Assembly (NCBI GenBank): GCA_044342535.1
Contig: JBIIPQ010000268.1
Location: forward strand, 1-6,018
From: UBA4615 sp044342535
GTDB lineage: Bacteria; Pseudomonadota; Gammaproteobacteria; Burkholderiales; Burkholderiaceae_E
DNA: 6,018 bases
Direction: 5' to 3'
Shown: positions 1 to 5,146 of the stretch, piece after piece
How the letters are laid out: each line of letters opens with the position of its first letter
Numbering within the stretch: the first letter of the stretch is position 1
Made by a program: the position numbers and the translations under genes
Notes under the pieces: generated by a model
The model's input: only the letters and a program-made list of their open reading frames with translations
Databases searched by the model: none
What the model was told of the DNA's origin: nothing

Positions 1-686
1 GGAGCGAGGAAGCCGCTGCGGCGCTCGTCGCCGAGCGGGAACGACACGGCCGGCGCCTTGAAGACCGGCAGGTCCTTGACGTAGAGCGTGGCCCAGCGCG
101 CGGAGCCCTCGTCGTTGGCGCGATCCAGGGTGAACGACTCGGCCCGCAGGTACCAGTCCGGATCGTCGGGCTTGCAGGTGGTGTAGGTCGCGTTGGTCAT
201 CGCGACCTCGCCGCGGCCGAGGAAGTCGGCCCGCTCGGCCTCGCCGCGGGCGCCTGTCGCGGGCACGTAGTACCGCGGGGAGGCGAACGAGCCTTCGTTG
301 GCGTCGAGCTTGAGCGTGACCTCGGGACCGGTGAAGACCATGCCCTCGCGCGAGACGCGCACGTTGCCCACGGCGACCACCTCGTCGTCGGCCTCGTAGA
401 TCGTCAGCCGGTCCCCGCGGACCGTGGTGCCACCGCGCCGCACCTCCGCATTGCCCTCGAGGGTGGTCTCGCGGTTGGGGCGACCGTCGACCGAATCGCC
501 GCGCGCGAAGGTCGGACGGGCCGCGTCGGCCTCGAGGTTCGACTCGCGCAGTTCGGTCTCGAGCCGCAGCCGGGCGCCGGCGCTCCCGTCCGGCCCGACG
601 ACGTCCTGCGCACGGACGCCCGGCATCGGCGCGGCGAGCATCGCGGCGAGCAGGAGCGGACCGGGAACGGAACAGGCGCGGCGCAT
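1..686 (-). CDS. lptD: LPS-assembly protein LptD, N-terminal part (runs off the left edge)
   Basis: LptD is the outer-membrane beta-barrel of the Lpt machine; with LptE it inserts lipopolysaccharide into the outer leaflet. About 229 residues are visible, reading leftwards from ATG at 686-684; the C-terminal barrel lies outside the window. Residues 1-26 look like a Sec signal peptide: MRRA, then a hydrophobic stretch (LLLAAMLAA), then probable cleavage after VRA. Residues ~58-150 are the periplasmic OstA/LptA-like beta-jellyroll, with typical repeats such as TTLEGNAEVRRGGTTVRGD and VVAVGNVRVSREG. Residues 165-228 match the plug/first-barrel region: ATYTTCKPDDPDWYLRAE, then LPVFKAPAVSFPLGD and RRSGFLAP. 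Cys171 corresponds to the conserved inter-domain disulfide cysteine (E. coli Cys173). The start is chosen because it gives the signal peptide; no strong Shine-Dalgarno precedes it. In related bacteria surA follows lptD, but that part is outside the window. The family call is secure. Confidence 0.95.
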   Translation of the reverse strand, partial: MRRACSVPGPLLLAAMLAAPMPGVRAQDVVGPDGSAGARLRLETELRESNLEADAARPTFARGDSVDGRPNRETTLEGNAEVRRGGTTVRGDRLTIYEADDEVVAVGNVRVSREGMVFTGPEVTLKLDANEGSFASPRYYVPATGARGEAERADFLGRGEVAMTNATYTTCKPDDPDWYLRAESFTLDRANDEGSARWATLYVKDLPVFKAPAVSFPLGDERRSGFLA

Positions 687-703
687 TCGAGGCGGCTTCG
701 GGG

Positions 704-717
704 GCGCCCCGGGGCGC
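704..717. repeat. Perfect 14-bp GC palindrome in the lptD leader
   Basis: GCGCCCCGGGGCGC is exactly self-complementary. It lies between the lptD -10 box and the lptD start codon, so it would be in the 5' leader of the lptD mRNA. It could be an operator or could form a compact RNA stem. In DNA this rich in G and C a chance origin is also plausible. No known regulator site is recognised. Confidence 0.4.
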
Positions 718-732
718 TGCAGTTCGATCCCG

Positions 733-738
733 TATTAT
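733..738 (+). promoter_or_regulatory. Putative -10 box of the amgK operon promoter (TATTAT)
   Basis: TATTAT on the plus strand matches the sigma-70 -10 consensus at five of six positions and shares all but one base with the minus-strand TATAAT. Transcription would start near 745, leaving a leader of only about 14 nt before the amgK ATG. The AGGGAG at 739-744, which resembles a ribosome binding site, would then lie at or before the transcript start. No good -35 is visible (710-715 reads CGGGGC). It may be a weak partner of the lptD promoter, or the real amgK promoter may lie further upstream. Confidence 0.35.
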
Positions 739-739
739 A
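734..739 (-). promoter_or_regulatory. Putative -10 box of the lptD promoter (TATAAT)
   Basis: Read on the minus strand, 739-734 is a perfect TATAAT, an AT-rich island in very GC-rich DNA. It lies 47 bp upstream of the lptD start codon and predicts a leader of roughly 40 nt. No recognisable -35 hexamer is found at 15-18 bp spacing. That position would fall at about 755-763, over the first codons of amgK. The hexamer is seen directly; its use as a promoter is inferred. Confidence 0.5.
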
Positions 740-758
740 GGGAGCCACCCGGATACGC

Positions 759-1778
759 ATGGACACCCGACTCGAACTGCTCCGCGCCTGGCTCGAGGCG
801 CTGCCGGCCGCCCACGGCCTGGACCTCGGCACGCTGCGGCCCGCCTCCGACGATGCGAGCTTCCGCAGGTATTTCCGCGTCGACGCGGGCGCCGCCTTCG
901 GCGGCAGCCTGGTCGCGATGGATGCGCCGCCCCCCATGGAGGACTGCCGCCCGTTCGTGCACGCGGCCGAGGTCCTCGGACGCAGCGGCGTGAGCGTGCC
1001 GCGCATCGTCGAGGCCGACCTGCCCCGCGGCTTCCTGCTGCTCGAGGACTTCGGCTCGACCACCTACCTGTCCGTGCTCGACGACGCGACCGCGCCGGCG
1101 CTCTATGCCGACGCGATCGGCGCGCTGGTCACGATGCAGTCGGCCGGCGGCGCGGACGACTTCCCGCCCTACGATCGCGCGCTGCTGCTGCGCGAACTGC
1201 AGCTCTTCCCAGACTGGTACATCGAGCGCCACAAGGGCATCGTGCTCGCACCCGCCGAGCGTGCGGTGCTCGACCAGGCCTTCGAGGCGATCCTCGACGC
1301 CACGCTGTCGCAGTCGCGCGTCCACGTGCACCGCGACTACCACTCGCGCAACCTGATGCTGCTGCCGGGCACGCGCAATCCGGGCATCCTCGACTTCCAG
1401 GACGCGGTCTTCGGCCCGATCACCTACGACCTGGTCTCGCTGCTGCGCGATGCGTACGTGCGCTGGGAGGAGGAGCAGGTCCTCGACTGGACGATCCGCT
1501 ACTGGGAGCGCGCCCGCGCCGCCGGCCTGCCGATGCCCGAGCAGTTCGGCGACTTCTACCGCGACGTCGAGTGGATGGGCCTGCAGCGGCACCTGAAGGT
1601 GCTCGGCATCTTCGCGCGGCTGTACCACCGCGACGGCAAGGACCGCTATCTCGCCGACCTGCCCCGGGTGCTGCGCTACGTGCGCGCCGTGGCCGTGCGC
1701 TACAACGGGCTCGGACCGCTCGCGCGTCTGATCGACCGGATCGAGGGCGACGCGCCCGGCGTCGGCTACACCTTCTGA
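759..1778 (+). CDS. amgK: N-acetylmuramate/N-acetylglucosamine anomeric kinase AmgK
   Basis: A cytoplasmic kinase that phosphorylates the anomeric hydroxyl of MurNAc (and GlcNAc) using ATP, giving MurNAc-1-phosphate for peptidoglycan recycling. The 339-residue product has the aminoglycoside-phosphotransferase/protein-kinase-like fold. The N-lobe includes SFRRYFRV (34-41) and the hinge FLLLEDFGS (92-100). The catalytic loop is HRDYHSRN (191-198), with Asp193 as the likely base and Asn198 as a metal ligand. The DFG-equivalent is LDFQDA (211-216), with Asp212 binding Mg, followed by GPITYDLVSLLRD (219-231). Length and motifs fit the family (about 330-360 residues). The direct identification comes from murU lying 13 nt downstream and lptD lying divergently upstream, the arrangement known from pseudomonads. 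The ATG at 759 gives a natural N-terminus; its ribosome binding site is weak (GGA at 751-753). Other phosphotransferase families share the fold, but this context makes AmgK by far the best call. Confidence 0.9.
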   Translation: MDTRLELLRAWLEALPAAHGLDLGTLRPASDDASFRRYFRVDAGAAFGGSLVAMDAPPPMEDCRPFVHAAEVLGRSGVSVPRIVEADLPRGFLLLEDFGSTTYLSVLDDATAPALYADAIGALVTMQSAGGADDFPPYDRALLLRELQLFPDWYIERHKGIVLAPAERAVLDQAFEAILDATLSQSRVHVHRDYHSRNLMLLPGTRNPGILDFQDAVFGPITYDLVSLLRDAYVRWEEEQVLDWTIRYWERARAAGLPMPEQFGDFYRDVEWMGLQRHLKVLGIFARLYHRDGKDRYLADLPRVLRYVRAVAVRYNGLGPLARLIDRIEGDAPGVGYTF

Positions 1779-1791
1779 GGCCGCCCCGCCG

Positions 1792-2478
1792 ATGCGCGCG
1801 ATGATCCTGGCCGCGGGCCGAGGCGAACGGATGCGGCCCCTGACCGACACCTGCCCCAAGCCACTGCTGCGCGCGGGCGGGCGGCCGCTGATCGTCTGGC
1901 ACCTCGAGCGCCTCGCCGCGGCGGGCGTGCGCGAGGTGGTGATCAACCATGCCTGGCTCGGCCACGAGATCGAGCGCGTCCTGGGCGATGGCTCGGCCTG
2001 GGGCCTGTCGATCCGCTATTCGCCCGAGGGCCAGGCGCTCGAGACCGCGGGCGGCATCGCGAACGCGCTGCCGCTGCTGGGCGAGGCGCCGTTCCTGGTC
2101 GTCAACGGCGACGTCTGGTGCGACTGGGACCCCCGGCGTGCCGGCCCGATCGCCGCGCAGCTCGACGCCTGCGGCTGGGACGCCTGGTGCGTGCTCGTCG
2201 ACAATCCCGAGCACAACCCGAACGGCGACTTCACGCTCGACTGCGGCCGGCTGACGGACACGCCCGGTTCGCCGCGGCTGACCTTCGCCGGCATCGGCCT
2301 GTACCGCCCCACCCTCTTCGCGGGCATCGCCCGCGGCGCCCCCGCGAAACTCGCCCCGCTGCTGCGCGGCGCGGCCGCCGCCCGGCGCGCCGGCGCCGAG
2401 CGCCACCTCGGCCGATGGGTCGACGTGGGCACGCCGCAGCGACTCGCCGACCTAGACGCCTCACTGGAACCCGCATGA
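1792..2478 (+). CDS. murU: N-acetylmuramate alpha-1-phosphate uridylyltransferase MurU
   Basis: A cytoplasmic nucleotidyltransferase that joins UTP and MurNAc-1-phosphate to give UDP-MurNAc and pyrophosphate. It completes the recycling route started by AmgK and bypasses MurA. The 228-residue product is a single nucleotidyltransferase domain. The nucleotide loop is LAAGRGERMRPLTD (6-19), with Lys23 in CPKP. ETAGG lies at 84-88. NGD (105-107) and WVDVGTP (209-215) carry the two aspartates (107, 211) expected to hold the metal. There is no acyltransferase or left-handed-helix domain, so it is not GlmU, and it is shorter than GalU or RfbA-type enzymes. The start at 1792 is preceded by GAGG overlapping the amgK stop; Met4 (1801) is an alternative start. 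Its last four bases overlap pepP. The residues between 178 and 206 are unusually rich in alanine and arginine, which probably reflects GC pressure. Confidence 0.92.
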   Translation: MRAMILAAGRGERMRPLTDTCPKPLLRAGGRPLIVWHLERLAAAGVREVVINHAWLGHEIERVLGDGSAWGLSIRYSPEGQALETAGGIANALPLLGEAPFLVVNGDVWCDWDPRRAGPIAAQLDACGWDAWCVLVDNPEHNPNGDFTLDCGRLTDTPGSPRLTFAGIGLYRPTLFAGIARGAPAKLAPLLRGAAAARRAGAERHLGRWVDVGTPQRLADLDASLEPA

Positions 2479-3830
2479 TGACCGACACTGCGTCCCCCAC
2501 GCCCTTCAAGACGCGCCGGCAACGGCTGGCCGAATCGATGCGCGCCCGTGGCGGCGGCGTCGCCGTGATCGCGACCGCGCCCGAGGTGCCGCGCAACCGC
2601 GACACCGACTATCCGTATCGGCCCGACAGCTACTTCTACTACCTCAGCGGCTTCCCCGAGCCCGAGGCGGTGGTCGTCGTCGATGCGCGCGGCGCCACGC
2701 CACGCTCGATCCTGTTCTGCCGAGACAAGAACGAGGAACGCGAGATCTGGGACGGCTTCAGGCACGGCCCGGCGGCGGCCGCCGAGCGCTTCGGCTTCGA
2801 CGAGGCACGCTCGTTCGCGAGCCTGGACGAGGCGATGCCCGGCCTGCTCGCCGATGCGCCCGCGGTCTTCTGCGCGCTCGCCGAATCGAGCGCCACCGAC
2901 GCGCAGATGCAGCGCTGGCTGTCGGCGGTGCGCGGCCAGGCGCGGGCCGGCGTCGGCGCCCCGGGTGCGGCCTGGAACGTGCACGCGCTGCTCGACGAGA
3001 TGCGCCTCGTCAAGGACGACACCGAGCTCGACACGATGCGTCGCGCCGCGCGGATCTCGGCGCACGCCCACGTCCGCGCGATGCGCGCGACCGCGCCCGG
3101 CCTGCGCGAGTTCGAGATCGAGGCCGAGCTGCTGCACGAGTTCCGCCGCAACGGCTCGCAGTTCCCGGCCTACGGCTCGATCGTTGCCGGCGGGCGCAAC
3201 GCCTGCGTGCTGCACTACCGCGAGAACGACGCCGTGCTGCACGACGGCGAGCTGCTGCTGATCGACGCCGGCTGCGAGCTCGACGGCTACGCGTCCGACA
3301 TCACCCGCACCTGGCCGGTCAACGGCCGCTTCAGCGGCCCGCAGCGCGAGCTCTACGACGTCGTGCTCGCCGCCCAGGCGGCCGCCATCGACGCGACCCG
3401 GCCCGGCGCGCGCTTCACCGACCCGCACGACGCGGCGGTGCGCGTGCTGGCGCAGGGCATGATCGACGCGAAGCTGCTCGCCGGCACGCTCGACGGCGTG
3501 CTCGAGAGCGGCGCCTACCGGCGCTTCTACATGCACCGCACCGGCCACTGGCTGGGCATGGACGTGCACGACTGCGGCGAGTACCGCGAGCCGGGCGAGC
3601 CGGCACCGGCCGGCGGCGACAAGCCCTGGCGGGTGCTGCGGCCCGGCATGGTGCTGACCGTCGAGCCGGGCCTCTACGTGCGCGCTGCAGACGACGTGCC
3701 CGAGGCCTATCGCGACATCGGCATCCGGATCGAGGACGATGCCGTGGTCACCGCCACCGGCTGCGAGATCATCACCGGCGACGTGCCCAAGGCCGCCGCC
3801 GACATCGAGGCGCTGATGCGGGCGCGATGA
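2475..3830 (+). CDS. pepP: Xaa-Pro aminopeptidase (aminopeptidase P II)
   Basis: A cytoplasmic dimetal peptidase (family M24B, pita-bread fold) that removes an N-terminal residue preceding proline. The product is 451 residues, close to the E. coli enzyme (about 440). The N-terminal creatinase-like domain (1-170) shows NRDTDYPYRPDSYFYYLSGF (41-60) and EIWDGFRHGP (90-99). The C-terminal catalytic domain (180-435) carries the full set of metal ligands: Asp264 (LLIDAG), Asp275 (SDITRTWP), His358 (TGHWLGMD), Glu397 (TVEPGLY) and Glu420 (IRIEDD). The substrate-binding histidines are in VLHYREND (His247) and DVHD (His365). The start at 2475 overlaps the murU stop as ATGA, implying translational coupling; ATG 2478 is an equally readable second choice. 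GGA at 2466-2468 is a weak ribosome binding site. Its own stop overlaps ubiH the same way. No signal peptide is seen. All key residues are present, so it should be active. Confidence 0.96.
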   Translation: MMTDTASPTPFKTRRQRLAESMRARGGGVAVIATAPEVPRNRDTDYPYRPDSYFYYLSGFPEPEAVVVVDARGATPRSILFCRDKNEEREIWDGFRHGPAAAAERFGFDEARSFASLDEAMPGLLADAPAVFCALAESSATDAQMQRWLSAVRGQARAGVGAPGAAWNVHALLDEMRLVKDDTELDTMRRAARISAHAHVRAMRATAPGLREFEIEAELLHEFRRNGSQFPAYGSIVAGGRNACVLHYRENDAVLHDGELLLIDAGCELDGYASDITRTWPVNGRFSGPQRELYDVVLAAQAAAIDATRPGARFTDPHDAAVRVLAQGMIDAKLLAGTLDGVLESGAYRRFYMHRTGHWLGMDVHDCGEYREPGEPAPAGGDKPWRVLRPGMVLTVEPGLYVRAADDVPEAYRDIGIRIEDDAVVTATGCEIITGDVPKAAADIEALMRAR

Positions 3831-4939
3831 GCGCAGGCGCCACCCCGCCCCGGGCCGACCCCTGCTGGCACATCGCCGGCTCGGGGCCGGTCGCGCTGGC
3901 CTTCGCGCTCTTCCTCGTGCGCCGCGGCGTGCCGGCCGCGGGCCTCGCGCTCGACCCGCCGCCCGACGCGGACCTGGCGGTGCCCGCATCGCTCGCCGCG
4001 CGCACCCTCGCCATTTCCCAGGGGTCACGCCAGCTGCTCGAGCGCATCGTCGCGCTGCCGCCCGCCGGCCGCATCGACCGCGTCGAGGTGTCGCTGCGCG
4101 GACATGCCGGGCGCACGCGCATCGTCGCGGCCGACCTCGGGATGCCGGCGCTCGGGGCGGTGGTGCGCTACGGCCCGCTGACGCAGGCGCTGCGCGCAGC
4201 GGCCCGCGTGCACCGGTGGGCGCCGCCGCCCGCGGCGGACGCGCCCGCGGCGCTGCGGGTGCATGCCGAGGGCGACGCGGGCGAGGATGCGGACACCCGG
4301 GACTTCGGCCAGTCGGCGCTGCTCGGCGAGGTCTGCGCCCCGCAGGCGCCGCCCGCGCTGCACGGCACCGCCTTCGAGCGCTTCACGCCCGACGGCCCGC
4401 TCGCCCTGCTGCCGCTGCCCGAGCCGGGGCGCTGGACGATGGTCTGGTGCGACCGCGCCGAGCGCTGCGAGGCCCGTCGCGAGGCGGGGCCGGCCACGCT
4501 GTCGGGCGCGCTTCGCGAGCGCTTCGGCGAGGCGCTCGGCCCGCTCGCGGTCGAGGGACCGCTCGCGGTCGCACCGCTCGCGCGCCGGGCGCGACGCAGC
4601 GTGCTCGAGGGCGCCGATGTCTGGATCGGCAACGCCGCGCAGTCGCTGCATCCGGTTGCCGGCCAGGGGCTGAACCTCGGCCTGCGCGATGCGTTCGAGC
4701 TCGCCTGCGCGCTCGCGCCGGTGCGCCTGCGCGCGGCGCCCCTGCCGCAGGCTCTGGACGCCTGGCGCCGCGGCCGGCGTCTCGACCGCTCGGTCACGAT
4801 CGGGCTGACCGACCTGATGGCGGCGAGCTTCACCTGGCCGCTCGCCCGCCCGCTGCAGTCGCCCCTGCTGGCGGCGCTCGACACGATCGGGACGCTGCGA
4901 CGCCCGCTCGCGCTGCACCTGATGTTCGGGCACCGCTGA
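3827..4939 (+). CDS. ubiH: UbiH-type FAD-dependent hydroxylase (ubiquinone biosynthesis)
   Basis: A member of the UbiH/UbiF/VisC/COQ6 flavoprotein monooxygenases, which hydroxylate the ring of ubiquinone precursors using FAD and O2. The product is 370 residues, shorter than E. coli UbiH (about 390). The N-terminal Rossmann motif is HIAGSGPVALAFALFLVRRG (15-34), followed by ARTLAIS (58-64), the arginine motif contacting FAD. ALHGTAFERFTPDGPLALLP (177-196) is the family's middle signature. IGNAAQSLHPVAGQGLNLG (267-285) is the second FAD site; its Asn-Ala-Ala-Gln form resembles UbiH rather than UbiF or UbiI, which have Asp-Ala-Ala-His. The position directly after pepP, overlapping it as ATGA, matches the pepP-ubiH pair of E. 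coli. Oddities are Ala23 in place of the third glycine of GxGxxG and a shortened, atypical region around 125-160. Family membership is secure; exact ring position and activity are inferred. Confidence 0.85.
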   Translation: MSAGATPPRADPCWHIAGSGPVALAFALFLVRRGVPAAGLALDPPPDADLAVPASLAARTLAISQGSRQLLERIVALPPAGRIDRVEVSLRGHAGRTRIVAADLGMPALGAVVRYGPLTQALRAAARVHRWAPPPAADAPAALRVHAEGDAGEDADTRDFGQSALLGEVCAPQAPPALHGTAFERFTPDGPLALLPLPEPGRWTMVWCDRAERCEARREAGPATLSGALRERFGEALGPLAVEGPLAVAPLARRARRSVLEGADVWIGNAAQSLHPVAGQGLNLGLRDAFELACALAPVRLRAAPLPQALDAWRRGRRLDRSVTIGLTDLMAASFTWPLARPLQSPLLAALDTIGTLRRPLALHLMFGHR

Positions 4940-5044
4940 GACCGTCCGGAAGCCTCGCCGGGCGCGCGGCGCGGCACGGGCACCGCGGCGGCCCGCCACG
5001 ATAGCGTCCGCTCACCCTCTCCGGCTTCGGAACGGGGTCGCACT

Positions 5045-5070
5045 GCCTGCTTCTTGTGCAGGCCGATTTT
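5045..5070 (+). terminator. Weak intrinsic-terminator-like hairpin after ubiH
   Basis: A perfect 6-bp inverted repeat, GCCTGC (5045-5050) and GCAGGC (5058-5063), has a 7-nt loop and is followed three bases later by TTTT (5067-5070). It lies about 105 bp after the ubiH stop. It could end transcription of the amgK-ubiH operon, but the stem is short and the T run is short and displaced. It also overlaps the proposed dusB promoter, so it could instead be an operator. No other terminator is visible between ubiH and dusB. Confidence 0.3.
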
Positions 5071-5079
5071 CGCTAGAAT
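5051..5079 (+). promoter_or_regulatory. Putative dusB promoter
   Basis: TAGAAT at 5074-5079 matches the sigma-70 -10 box at five of six positions and sits in the AT-richest patch of the intergenic region (GATTTTCGCTAGAATC). At 17 bp spacing the -35 position (5051-5056) reads TTCTTG, a poor match; TTGTGC (5054-5059) is closer in sequence but only 14 bp away. Transcription would begin near 5086, giving a leader of about 60 nt. The -10 is convincing by eye; the rest is inferred. Confidence 0.5.
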
Positions 5080-5146
5080 CCGCTCCCCCCTTGGCCCGTC
5101 CCCATCAAGCCGCGCGATCCGCCGCGAGGCCCGCCCGCCCTCCGCC

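Larger units (their letters stand above)
4940..5146. other. Intergenic region between ubiH and dusB
   Basis: These 207 bases hold no convincing gene. The first 100 are very GC-rich (for example GGCGCGCGGCGCGGC near 4960-4975) with no clear structure. The second half carries the hairpin and dusB promoter listed separately, then a C-rich leader (a run of six C at 5085-5090). Confidence 0.7.

Noticed and set aside
735..1946. A 403-codon minus-strand open frame opposite amgK
   Set aside because: It is antisense to the conserved kinase, has no recognisable domain, and would overlap the lptD promoter. It is a composition artefact.
2118..2474. N-terminal extension of pepP into the murU reading region
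   Set aside because: The open frame extends upstream, but those residues are an Arg/Ala-rich out-of-frame reading of murU. Family homology begins just after ATG 2475.
2016..4028. A 670-codon open frame on the minus strand opposite murU, pepP and the start of ubiH
   Set aside because: Very GC-rich genes commonly leave long stop-free antisense frames. Its translation is low-complexity (Arg, Ala, Gly, His, Val) with no family motif, while the plus strand carries complete conserved proteins.
4025..4999. Minus-strand open frames opposite ubiH (also 4168-5208) and opposite dusB (5105-5992)
   Set aside because: Their translations are repetitive Arg/Ala-rich shadows without motifs; the plus-strand genes are clearly real.
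4946..5030. Distant inverted repeat CCGGAAGCC (4946-4954) and GGCTTCGG (5023-5030), and the small stem TCCG/CGGA at 5020-5031
   Set aside because: The arms are imperfect or only 4 bp long, far apart, and not followed by a T run, so they are not convincing as a terminator.
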